The notes under the pieces are model-generated. The model saw nothing but the letters and a program-made list of their open reading frames with translations, ran no database searches and was not told the origin of the DNA. Source: Aromatoleum toluolicum (lineage in GTDB: Bacteria > Pseudomonadota > Gammaproteobacteria > Burkholderiales > Rhodocyclaceae). Taken from it: a stretch of 64,000 nucleotides of DNA. Below, piece after piece: positions 38,911 to 47,088 of this stretch (its first letter is position 1; every line of letters begins with the position of its first letter). The DNA lies in assembly GCF_012911005.2 (NCBI RefSeq), contig NZ_WTVS01000005.1, forward strand, positions 62,001-126,000. Reading direction: 5' to 3'. The position numbers and the translations under genes were made by a program.

Positions 38911-41235
38911 ATGAACATGATGACAAACAAGGAACTCGGCTTCGCCGACCTGCTGAAGAACGGCCAGACGCTGAAGCAGTTCCGCGACGGCATCATCGAG
39001 CGCACCAAGGCCAGCGGTTACTACAACGGCCAGGAGAAGCTCGAATTCCGCGACAGCGACCCGATCGGCTACGAGAAGCTGTTCTCCAAGCTGCGCGGCG
39101 GCCTGGTGCATGCCCGCGAGACCGCCAAGAAGATCGCCGCCAGCCCGATCGTGGAGCAGGAAGGCGAGCTGTGCTTCACGCTGTACAACGCCGCGGGCGA
39201 CTGCGTGCTGACCTCGACCGGCATCATCATCCACGTCGGCACGATGGGCGCGGCGATCAAGTACATGATCGAGAACAATTGGGAAGGCAACCCCGGCATC
39301 AATCCCGGTGACATGTTCACGACCAACGACTGCGCGATCGGCAACGTGCACCCGTGCGACATCGCGACGATCGTGCCGATCTTCTGGGAAGGGCGGCTGA
39401 TCGGCTGGGTGGGCGGCGTCACGCACGTGATCGACACCGGCGCGGTGACGCCGGGCTCGATGTCGACCGGCCAGACGCAGCGCTTCGGCGACGGCTACAT
39501 GATCACCTGCCGCAAGACCGGGGTGAACGACGAGCCGCTGCGCGACTGGCTGCACGAGTCGCAGCGCTCGGTGCGCACGCCGAAGTACTGGATCCTCGAC
39601 GAGAAGACCCGCATCGCCGGCTGCCACATGATCCGCGAGCTGGTCGAGGAGGTGATCCGCGCCGACGGCATCGAGGCGTACGAGAAGTTCGCCTTCGAGG
39701 TCATCGAGGAGGGCCGCCGCGGCCTGATGAGCCGCATCAAGGCGATGACGCTGCCGGGCAAGTACCGCAAGGTGTCCTTCGTCGATGTGCCGTACAAGCA
39801 CGAGGACGTGCAGGTCTCCAACGCCTTCGCCAAGCTCGACTCGATCATGCACTCGCCGTGCGAGATGACGATCAAGCCGGATGGGAAGTGGAGGCTGGAC
39901 TTCGAGGGCGCGAGCCGCTGGGGCTGGCACACCTTCAACGCCCACCAGGTGGCCTTCACGTCCGGCATCTGGGTGATGATGTGCCAGACCCTGGTGCCGA
40001 CGCAGCGCATCAACGACGGCGCCTACTACGCCACCGAGTTCCGCCTGCCCAAGGGGACGTGGTGCAACCCGGACGACCGCCGCACCGGTCACGCCTACGC
40101 CTGGCACTTCCTCGTCTCCGGCTGGGCGGCGCTGTGGCGCGGCCTTTCGCAGTCCTACTTCAGCCGCGGCTATCTGGAAGAGGTGAACGCCGGCAACGCC
40201 AACACCTCCAACTGGCTGCAGGGCGGCGGCATCAACCAGGACGGCGAGATCCACGCCGTCAACAGCTTCGAAGCCTCGAGCTGCGGTACCGGTGCGTGCG
40301 CGGTGAAGGACGGCCTGAACCACGCCGCGGCGATCTGGAACCCGGAAGGCGACATGGGCGACATCGAGATCTGGGAGATGGCCGAGCCGCTCCTGTATCT
40401 CGGGCGCAACGTCAAGGCCAACTCCGGCGGCTACGGCAAGTATCGCGGCGGCTGCGGCTTCGAGACGCTGCGCATGGTGTGGAACGCCCAGGACTGGACG
40501 ATGTTCTTCATGGGCAACGGCTTCATGAACAGCGACTGGGGAATGATGGGCGGCTACCCGTCGGCGACCGGCTATCGCTTCGAGGCGCACAAGACGGGTC
40601 TGGAGCAACGCATCGCGATCGGCGACTCGCTGCCCCTGGGCGGTGACCTCGACCCGACGCGTCCCGACTACGAGCGCCACATTGACGCGACCGCCGTGGT
40701 CAAGCGCGACAAGCAGTGCATGACCACCGAGGACTGCTACGACAACCACGACCTGTACCTGAACTACCTGCGCGGCGGCCCCGGCTTCGGCGACCCGATC
40801 GATCGCGAGCCGAAGGCGATCGAGAACGACCTGAACCAGAAGTTCCTGCTGCCGGAATACGCGCAGAAGGTCTATGGCGCGGTGTTCACGCAGGACGCGA
40901 AGGGTGTGTTCGCGGTGGATGTCGCGAAGACCGCGGCGCGGCGTGCCGAGATGCGCAAGGAGCGGCTCGCCCGCGCCCTGCCGACGCGCGAGTGGATGAA
41001 GGAGGAGCGCGAACGGATCATCAACAAGCACGCGGCCGTGCAGGTGCAGCACATGTTCGCGACGAGCTTCTCGCTGTCGGAGAAGTTCACGAAGGAGTTC
41101 AAGGCCTTCTGGAGCTTGCCGGAAAGCTGGCAGCTGCTGGAGACCGAGCTCGGCGTGCCGACCTACGGCTCCAAGCACCGCATGGACCTGTCGCTGCTGC
41201 CGGACGTCACCACCGTCGTCCAGGTCGAAGAGTAA
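38911..41235 (+). CDS. acxB: Acetone carboxylase alpha subunit
   Basis: A 774-residue hydantoinase B-family protein, the metal-containing carboxylation subunit. Glu86, His147, Asp150 and His172 align, with a constant offset of three, with what I recall as the manganese ligands Glu89, His150, Asp153 and His175 of the Xanthobacter enzyme; NVHPCD and GVTHVIDTG are the visible motifs. GAGGAG precedes the ATG. The combination with a 168-residue gamma gene points to acetone carboxylase rather than hydantoinase, 5-oxoprolinase or the five-gene acetophenone carboxylase. Butanone could also be a substrate. Confidence 0.93.
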   Translation: MNMMTNKELGFADLLKNGQTLKQFRDGIIERTKASGYYNGQEKLEFRDSDPIGYEKLFSKLRGGLVHARETAKKIAASPIVEQEGELCFTLYNAAGDCVLTSTGIIIHVGTMGAAIKYMIENNWEGNPGINPGDMFTTNDCAIGNVHPCDIATIVPIFWEGRLIGWVGGVTHVIDTGAVTPGSMSTGQTQRFGDGYMITCRKTGVNDEPLRDWLHESQRSVRTPKYWILDEKTRIAGCHMIRELVEEVIRADGIEAYEKFAFEVIEEGRRGLMSRIKAMTLPGKYRKVSFVDVPYKHEDVQVSNAFAKLDSIMHSPCEMTIKPDGKWRLDFEGASRWGWHTFNAHQVAFTSGIWVMMCQTLVPTQRINDGAYYATEFRLPKGTWCNPDDRRTGHAYAWHFLVSGWAALWRGLSQSYFSRGYLEEVNAGNANTSNWLQGGGINQDGEIHAVNSFEASSCGTGACAVKDGLNHAAAIWNPEGDMGDIEIWEMAEPLLYLGRNVKANSGGYGKYRGGCGFETLRMVWNAQDWTMFFMGNGFMNSDWGMMGGYPSATGYRFEAHKTGLEQRIAIGDSLPLGGDLDPTRPDYERHIDATAVVKRDKQCMTTEDCYDNHDLYLNYLRGGPGFGDPIDREPKAIENDLNQKFLLPEYAQKVYGAVFTQDAKGVFAVDVAKTAARRAEMRKERLARALPTREWMKEERERIINKHAAVQVQHMFATSFSLSEKFTKEFKAFWSLPESWQLLETELGVPTYGSKHRMDLSLLPDVTTVVQVEE

Positions 41236-41258
41236 TCATCGAATCGAGGAGTTGGAAA

Positions 41259-41765
41259 ATGTCTACCTACACCAATGAACAGGTCGCCCACCTCGTCGAA
41301 GGCTCGCTCGACTGGGAAACCACCTTCCGCATGCTGTCGATGCCCAAGGACAACAGCCGCTTCGAGCAGTACCTGAAGGCGCTGCAGGCCAAGGTCACGT
41401 TCCCGGACAAGATCGTGCTGCCGCTCGGGCCCCACCTCTACATCGTGCAGTCGGCGAAGACCAAGCAGTGGGTCACGATGTGCGACTGCGGCCACGAGTT
41501 CGGCGATTACCGCGAGAACTGGAAGTTGAACGCGGCGATCTACGTGCGCGACACCGAGGAGGCGATGACCGAGGTGTATCCCAAGCTGATGGCGCCGGAT
41601 ACCCAGTGGCAGGTGTACCGCGAGTACTACTGCCCGACCTGCGGCACGATGCACGACGTCGAGGCGCCGACCCCGTGGTATCCGGTGATCCACGACTTCG
41701 AGCCGGACATCGAGGCGTTCTACAAGGAATGGGTCGGCATGCCGATCCCTGAAAAGGCGGCCTGA
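41259..41765 (+). CDS. acxC: Acetone carboxylase gamma subunit
   Basis: A 168-residue protein starting MSTYTNEQVAHLVEGSLDWE, the length expected for AcxC. Cys75, Cys77, His79, Cys125 and Cys128 (CDCGH and CPTC) make a likely zinc site. The subunit is needed for the complex but has no known separate activity. A longer frame upstream overlaps acxB and was rejected. It lies 23 bases after acxB and is followed by tandem GC-rich hairpins. Confidence 0.93.
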   Translation: MSTYTNEQVAHLVEGSLDWETTFRMLSMPKDNSRFEQYLKALQAKVTFPDKIVLPLGPHLYIVQSAKTKQWVTMCDCGHEFGDYRENWKLNAAIYVRDTEEAMTEVYPKLMAPDTQWQVYREYYCPTCGTMHDVEAPTPWYPVIHDFEPDIEAFYKEWVGMPIPEKAA

Positions 41766-41773
41766 GCCGTCCT

Positions 41774-41829
41774 CGCCGGGCGCTAGCCCGGCGCCTGCGG
41801 GCCGGCGCCTCCTTCGCGGGGCGCCGGCC
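41774..41829 (+). other. Tandem intercistronic hairpins after acxC
   Basis: Two strong stems lie side by side. CGCCGGGC (41774-41781) pairs with GCCCGGCG (41786-41793), and GGCCGGCGC (41800-41808) pairs with GCGCCGGCC (41821-41829). No T tract follows, so they are not classic terminators. They more likely protect the acxABC message from 3' exonucleases or reduce expression of the genes downstream. Confidence 0.6.
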
Positions 41830-41958
41830 GGGGCCCTCCGCGGGCCCGATCGAAATCCCGCATCAACCGACACCCATGTGGGGCGCGAGCCCTGCAGGGC
41901 CTCGGCTGCGCAAAAAAACGAAAGTCACGCGCCGTGCCCCGGCGTGGAGGAGAGAGTG

Positions 41959-42978
41959 ATGCTGCGTCGATTGAGGAAATATGGAGGCGGCGCCCGCGGC
42001 GTCGTCACGTTGATGACGTCGTCCGCGCCGCTGGTGATCGTCGGCGGGCTGCTGTACGCCGGCCTGTTCGTGAAGGCCGAGGCGGTCGTGCAGAAGGTCG
42101 AGCCGCCGGCGATCGAGCGGCGCGACAGCTTCTACGCGGTCGCTGCCCCCGACGAGCGCGTGGTGTGGGCGGTCGGCTCCGGCGGCAAGATCGTGCGCAG
42201 CGAGGACGGCGGCCAGTCGTGGGTGCGCCAGGCCTCCGGCACCGACGTCAATCTGCAGGGCATCGCGGCGTGGGACGAGCAGGCGGCGATCGCGGTCGGC
42301 AACGACGGCGTGGTCGTCGTGACCGGCGATGCGGGGCGCGCCTGGACGCGCGCGGAGATCCCCGCCAGCAGCAATCCGAACAAGCTCTTCCGGGTGCGCA
42401 TCGCCAACGGCACGGCCTGGGCGGTCGGTGAATTCGGCGCGCTGCTGCGCTCGGACGACCGCGGCGTGACCTGGGCGCGCGCGCTGCCCGAGAAGGACCG
42501 GGCGTGGAACGACATCGCCTTCGTCGGCGATGCAGGTTGGCTGGTGGGCGAGTTCGGCGCGCTGATGAAGAGCAGCGACGGCGGCGCGAACTGGGATCCG
42601 GTCGCCACGCCGAACAAGGTCAGCCTGATGGGCGTGGCCTTCCGCGATGCGCAGCATGGCGTCGCCGTCGGCCTGGCGGGCGCGCTGCTCGTGACGGCGG
42701 ACGGCGGTGCGTCGTGGCAGCAGGTGCCGGCCTTCACGCGTGAGCACTTCTACAGCGTGATGTGGGACGAGGGGCGCTGGCTGGCGGTGGGCGACAAGGG
42801 CGTGATGGCGACCGCCCAGGCCGATGCCGGTCAGTGGCAGCTCGGCCGCGTCGCGGAAGGCGACGTGTCGTGGCGCACCCAGGTCGCACGCGCCGGTTCG
42901 CGCTATTTCCTCGCCGGCAGCAATCTCGCCGTGCTCGACGACGGCGCGCTGCGCGTCGCCGGCCACCAGCGCATGTGA
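41959..42978 (+). CDS. YCF48-type beta-propeller, periplasmic, membrane-anchored
   Basis: A 339-residue protein. An N-terminal helix (about residues 17-45, APLVIVGGLLYAGLFV) anchors it to the inner membrane. The rest contains six repeats of the pattern VG-x-x-G-x(4)-S-x-DGG-x-x-W, for example VGSGGKIVRSEDGGQSW and VGEFGALMKSSDGGANW, the blade signature of YCF48/BNR propellers. GGAGGAGAG precedes the ATG; an upstream ATG with poor codon fit was rejected. In photosynthetic organisms YCF48 assists photosystem II assembly. Here it neighbours an RND transporter, so it is more likely a periplasmic partner of that transporter. Confidence 0.82.
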   Translation: MLRRLRKYGGGARGVVTLMTSSAPLVIVGGLLYAGLFVKAEAVVQKVEPPAIERRDSFYAVAAPDERVVWAVGSGGKIVRSEDGGQSWVRQASGTDVNLQGIAAWDEQAAIAVGNDGVVVVTGDAGRAWTRAEIPASSNPNKLFRVRIANGTAWAVGEFGALLRSDDRGVTWARALPEKDRAWNDIAFVGDAGWLVGEFGALMKSSDGGANWDPVATPNKVSLMGVAFRDAQHGVAVGLAGALLVTADGGASWQQVPAFTREHFYSVMWDEGRWLAVGDKGVMATAQADAGQWQLGRVAEGDVSWRTQVARAGSRYFLAGSNLAVLDDGALRVAGHQRM

Positions 42979-42988
42979 GGGGGCGAGG

Positions 42989-45364
42989 ATGAAGAACACG
43001 ACATTCGGCAAGGTCGACGCGGCCTTCGCCTTCCTCATCCGCTTCCGCGCGCTGGTCGTCGTCGCGGTGGCGCTCGTGACGCTGGTGATGGGCTACCTGG
43101 CGAGCCAGATCGAGGTGAAGACCGTCTTCAGCGATCTGCTGCCGCGCAACCATCCCTACGTCGAGGTGAACCAGCGCTTCAAGCAGACCTTCGGCGGCTC
43201 GAACATGGTCAGCATCATGCTGGAGACGGAGCAGGGGGACATCTTCAACCCCGTCGTGCTCGGCAAGGTGCAGAAGCTCACCGTCGACCTGCAGCAGGTC
43301 GAGGGCGTCGATACCTACCAGATCATTTCGCTCGCGTCGAAGAAGATCAAGGAGGTGCGCGCCTCGACCGAGGGCGTGGAGTCGCGGCCGCTGATGTGGC
43401 CCGACCTGCCGCAGGGTGACGCCGAACTCGCGGCGCTGAAGGCGTCCGTGCTGAACAACCCGCTGGTCTACGGCCCCTATGTGTCGACGGACCTGAAGGC
43501 GACGCTCGTCACGCTCGACTTCAGCGACGGCAACATGAACTACACGAGGGCCTTCAACCAGCTGATGAAGCTGGCGGACGAGGCGGAGGGTGACGGCGTC
43601 CAGGTGCGCATCGTCGGCGAGCCGGTGCTCTACGGCTGGGTGAATCACTACCTGCACGAGACGCTGACGATCTTCTTCATTGCGGTGGCGGCGCTGGTCG
43701 TGCTGCTGTGCCTGATCACGCGCACCTGGCACGGCACGGTGCTGCCGTTGCTCGCCGGGCTGGTGAGCGCGGTGTGGGCGCTGGGGGCCGCGCGCCTGAT
43801 GGGCTTCCACCTCGATCCGCTGGTCGTCGTCGTCGCCTTCCTGATCACCGCGCAGGCGATCTCGAACTCGGTGCAGCTCATCGCGCGCTTCGACGACGAG
43901 ACGCGGCAGGGCACGCCCAGCGCCGCGGCGGCCGCAAGGGCCAGCGCGCGCAACCTGTTCAAGCCGAGCATGCTGGCGATCGTCGCCGATGCCGGCTGTG
44001 TGCTGGTCGTCGCGCTGACGCCGATCCCGCTGCTGCAGAAGATCTCCTTCATCGGCACGGTGTGGGTGCTGACGATCGCGGTGAGCGCGCTGGTCCTGAC
44101 GCCGGTGATGCTGTCGTGGTTCGGCGCGCATCAGCGCTTCATCCACCCGGTGAACATCAATCCGCTGCTGATGCGCATCCTCGGGCTGTGCTCGGCGATC
44201 GTCACGACGCGCTGGCGCTACGCGGTGCTCGGGATGGCCGGTGTGGTGTTCGTCGTGTCGGGGCTGTACGCGTTCAACCTCAAGGTCGGCGACGCGAACC
44301 CCGGATCGCCGATCCTGTGGCCGGACTCGAGCTACAACCGCGACGCGGCGCAGATCAACCGCCAGTTCCAGGGCTCCGACCGGATGTTCGTCGTCGTCGC
44401 CGGCAAGGAGCCGGGGGCGCTGCGCGAGCCCGAGGTGCTCTCGAGCATGACGCGCTTCCAGAAGTACATGGAAGCGCAGCCGGAGGTCGGCGGCAGCATC
44501 TCGCTCGCGGACATCCTGCCGCAGGTGAACCGGGTGCTGCGCGAAGGCAACCCGATGTACCAGGAGCTCGGGAAGAGCGCCGACGAGAACAGCGAGCTGA
44601 TGTACATGTTCGTGTCCGGCTCGGACCCGGGCGACATGGACCGCTACGCCGATGCCGACGCGAAGAACGGCGCGGTGACGCTGTTCTTCCGCGACCATCA
44701 GGGCGAGACGATCCGCACCGCGGTGGCGCGCGTGCGCGACTACGTCGAGCAGCATCCGGTGAAGAACGCCGAGTACCTGCTTGCGGGCGGCCTCGTCGGC
44801 GTGCTGGCGGCGGTGAACGAGGTGATCCTCGCCGGGCAGATCGAGGCCATCGCGCTCGCGCTGCTGGTGCTGGTGGTGTGCTGCACGATCACCTACCGCT
44901 CCACGGTCGCGGGCGTGTTCTTCATGATCCCCGTGCTGCTGTCGAACACGATCACCTTCAGCTACATGGCGTGGCAGGGCATCGGCATGAACATCAACAC
45001 GCTGCCGGTGGTCGCGCTCGGCATCGGGCTGGGCGTCGATTACACCTTCTACATCGTCGATGGCATCCGCGAGAACCTGCACCGCTCGCACAACGTCGAG
45101 CGCGCGATCGTCAATGCGCTGACGGGCCCCGGCAAGGGCGTGCTGATCACGGCGATGACGCTGATCACCAGTGTCGTGCTGTGGCACTTCTCCTCCTTGC
45201 GCCTGCAGGCCGACATGGGCGTGCTGATCGCGCTGTGGCTGTTCATCTCGGCGTTCAGCGCGCTCTTCATCATGCCGGCCCTGGTCTATGTGTTCCGTCC
45301 GGAATTCATCGTCGGCAGCAAGCGCCGTCCCATCGAGCAGGCCGAGCCCGTGCTGGTCGGCTGA
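42989..45364 (+). CDS. MMPL/RND-superfamily transporter
   Basis: A 791-residue inner-membrane protein with two repeats, each of one membrane helix, a roughly 180-residue periplasmic domain and five more helices. The second half has GIGLGVDYTFYIVDGI with Asp684, the usual proton-relay position. The equivalent first-half segment reads LITAQAISNSVQLIARF and has no Asp. MMPL proteins generally move lipids or other hydrophobic molecules. It starts 10 bases after the propeller gene, so the two are probably translated together. A hairpin separates it from the outer-membrane protein gene. The substrate is unknown. Confidence 0.85.
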   Translation: MKNTTFGKVDAAFAFLIRFRALVVVAVALVTLVMGYLASQIEVKTVFSDLLPRNHPYVEVNQRFKQTFGGSNMVSIMLETEQGDIFNPVVLGKVQKLTVDLQQVEGVDTYQIISLASKKIKEVRASTEGVESRPLMWPDLPQGDAELAALKASVLNNPLVYGPYVSTDLKATLVTLDFSDGNMNYTRAFNQLMKLADEAEGDGVQVRIVGEPVLYGWVNHYLHETLTIFFIAVAALVVLLCLITRTWHGTVLPLLAGLVSAVWALGAARLMGFHLDPLVVVVAFLITAQAISNSVQLIARFDDETRQGTPSAAAAARASARNLFKPSMLAIVADAGCVLVVALTPIPLLQKISFIGTVWVLTIAVSALVLTPVMLSWFGAHQRFIHPVNINPLLMRILGLCSAIVTTRWRYAVLGMAGVVFVVSGLYAFNLKVGDANPGSPILWPDSSYNRDAAQINRQFQGSDRMFVVVAGKEPGALREPEVLSSMTRFQKYMEAQPEVGGSISLADILPQVNRVLREGNPMYQELGKSADENSELMYMFVSGSDPGDMDRYADADAKNGAVTLFFRDHQGETIRTAVARVRDYVEQHPVKNAEYLLAGGLVGVLAAVNEVILAGQIEAIALALLVLVVCCTITYRSTVAGVFFMIPVLLSNTITFSYMAWQGIGMNINTLPVVALGIGLGVDYTFYIVDGIRENLHRSHNVERAIVNALTGPGKGVLITAMTLITSVVLWHFSSLRLQADMGVLIALWLFISAFSALFIMPALVYVFRPEFIVGSKRRPIEQAEPVLVG

Positions 45365-45373
45365 CCCACCCCC

Positions 45374-45406
45374 GGCGGACGCGACGGGCAAGCTGCCGCG
45401 TCCGCC
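45374..45406 (+). other. Intercistronic hairpin
   Basis: GGCGGACGCG at 45374-45383 pairs perfectly with CGCGTCCGCC at 45397-45406 across a 13-base loop. No T tract follows. It lies between the RND gene and the DUF1302 gene and may tune relative expression within the operon. Confidence 0.55.
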
Positions 45407-45450
45407 CGTGACCCCTTCAGAGCAGTGACAAAACGAAAAGGAGCGAGGAG

Positions 45451-47070
45451 ATGAGGAGCAAGGGAGTATCGAAGATCAGGGCGTCGGTGCTGGCGGTGGC
45501 CGCCGCCCTGGCCGGGTTCGCAGGCGGGTCCGCACACGGTGCGGAGCTGACGGCGAACTATGAGGTCGCGGCTTTGCAGTCGGGCGACGCAGCCGTGAAG
45601 TCGTGGGCCGCCGACGACTTCAGTTTCAACCTGTCGGGCTATGCGCGCGGCTGGGTGTCGGTGAACCTCGAGGATCAGCCGGAGCTCAAGGCGATCGGCG
45701 AGAAGAGCAAGGGCAAGTTGTCGATGGTGCGCGGCTCGCTGCTGCTCGACGCCGACGCGAAGACCGGTGCGGTCAAGTGGAAGGCGATCGGCCGCGTCGA
45801 TCGCGAATACAAGACCGACTACCTGAAGGACCTCGAGCGCCTGCGCGAAACGAACGGCACGGACCAGGGCGGCCACGCGAACAGCATCCTCGACAACTAC
45901 AACCGCGGCGAGATCCGCGAGTTCTGGGCCGAGATCCCGTTGGGCGAGCGCGTCACCGTCAAGGCCGGCAAGCAGCAGCTGGTGTGGGGCGAGTCGGACT
46001 TCTTCCACGCGATGGACCTGGTGCACGGCTACGACCTGTCGTGGCGCCTGTTCTTCGAGGGCGAGAACGAGGAGTGGCGCAAGCCGCTGACGCTGATCTC
46101 GACCAAGATCCGCGTGCCCGAGGCCGACGGCATGCTGGCGGCCTACATCCGCCCCGGCGTCGACCGCTGCCAGGACATCGGCAACACCTACGATATCCAG
46201 GGCGGGCGCTGGTTCTTCCAGCCCTACCGCGGCTTCGACCTCACGGCGGTCACCGACAAGGACTGTGACCACCCGTCGGGCGACTACCGCGACGTCACGG
46301 GCGGCGTGCGCTGGTCGGGCGAGGCCTTCGGCCTGAACTACTCCTTGGCGTGGCTCACGACCTTCTCGGCCGACCCGGTCGCGAACTCGGCGTTCAGGCC
46401 CTACAAGAAGGCGCCCGAAGGCGCGGTGTTCGACCGCATCCACCCGCAGATCGACGTCTACGGCATGACCGTCAGCGGCTACAGCGCGACGCTCGACGCC
46501 GTGCTCAGCGCCGAGATGGCCTACACCAAGGATCAGCCCTACAACATCGGGACGGGCGCGTTCCTCGATCCGGTGGTGCCCGGCAACGTCGGCATCGGCC
46601 TCGGCGGCGTGAAGCTCAAGGACACGCTGACGACGATGCTGCGCATCGACAAGGACCTCGACCTGCAAGGGATCTTCGGCACGTCGCGGCCCTCGTTCTC
46701 GTCGATCCAGCTGTTCGACACGCAGGTGCTGAACTTCAAGGAGTCGGACGACCTCGTGCGTCTCTTTGCGTACGGCACGCCGCTCACCGAGCACAACACC
46801 ATCCTCACCGCCTTCACGACGCTGAACTACCGCAACGACACGATCAACCCGGGTTTCGCGATCGGCTTCGACCTCAGCCACGGCGGCGGCTTCGCGATCC
46901 CCAGCCTGTCGCTGACGCTCAACGACGAATGGCTCGCGCGCATCGAGGCGGACATCTTCTGGAGCGGCAACCGTTCGAACAAGGTGGCCTTCAGCGGCCA
47001 GCGCTCGCAGCTCTTCGGCTACTTCGACAACGCCAGCCAGCTCGTTTTCCGCTTGACCCGGCAGTTCTGA
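45451..47070 (+). CDS. DUF1302-family outer-membrane protein
   Basis: A 539-residue protein with a signal peptide of about 30 residues (hydrophobic LAVAAALAGFAGG, then SAHGAE). The mature part is rich in alternating hydrophobic strands and aromatic residues and ends LVFRLTRQF, with the C-terminal Phe typical of beta-barrels inserted by the Bam machinery. I recognise the DUF1302 family (LSGYARGWVSVNLED near the N terminus, KAGKQQLVWGESDFFHAMDL). Its function is not established. AAAGGAGCGAGGAG precedes the start. A DUF1329 gene follows after 18 bases, a pairing repeatedly seen with RND genes. Confidence 0.82.
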   Translation: MRSKGVSKIRASVLAVAAALAGFAGGSAHGAELTANYEVAALQSGDAAVKSWAADDFSFNLSGYARGWVSVNLEDQPELKAIGEKSKGKLSMVRGSLLLDADAKTGAVKWKAIGRVDREYKTDYLKDLERLRETNGTDQGGHANSILDNYNRGEIREFWAEIPLGERVTVKAGKQQLVWGESDFFHAMDLVHGYDLSWRLFFEGENEEWRKPLTLISTKIRVPEADGMLAAYIRPGVDRCQDIGNTYDIQGGRWFFQPYRGFDLTAVTDKDCDHPSGDYRDVTGGVRWSGEAFGLNYSLAWLTTFSADPVANSAFRPYKKAPEGAVFDRIHPQIDVYGMTVSGYSATLDAVLSAEMAYTKDQPYNIGTGAFLDPVVPGNVGIGLGGVKLKDTLTTMLRIDKDLDLQGIFGTSRPSFSSIQLFDTQVLNFKESDDLVRLFAYGTPLTEHNTILTAFTTLNYRNDTINPGFAIGFDLSHGGGFAIPSLSLTLNDEWLARIEADIFWSGNRSNKVAFSGQRSQLFGYFDNASQLVFRLTRQF

Positions 47071-47088
47071 AAAAAGAGGAGACACACC

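Noticed and set aside
36744-41235. acxA and acxB as hydantoinase or 5-oxoprolinase subunits
   Set aside because: The family is the same, but the adjacent 168-residue gamma gene, the conserved metal ligands, the CoA-activation genes and the sigma-54 activator fit acetone carboxylase better. Acetophenone carboxylase was also rejected because its extra subunit genes are missing.
41774-41829. Operon terminator after acxC
   Set aside because: Two strong stems are present but no T tract follows, and the downstream genes have no promoter that I can see. Treated as processing or stability elements.
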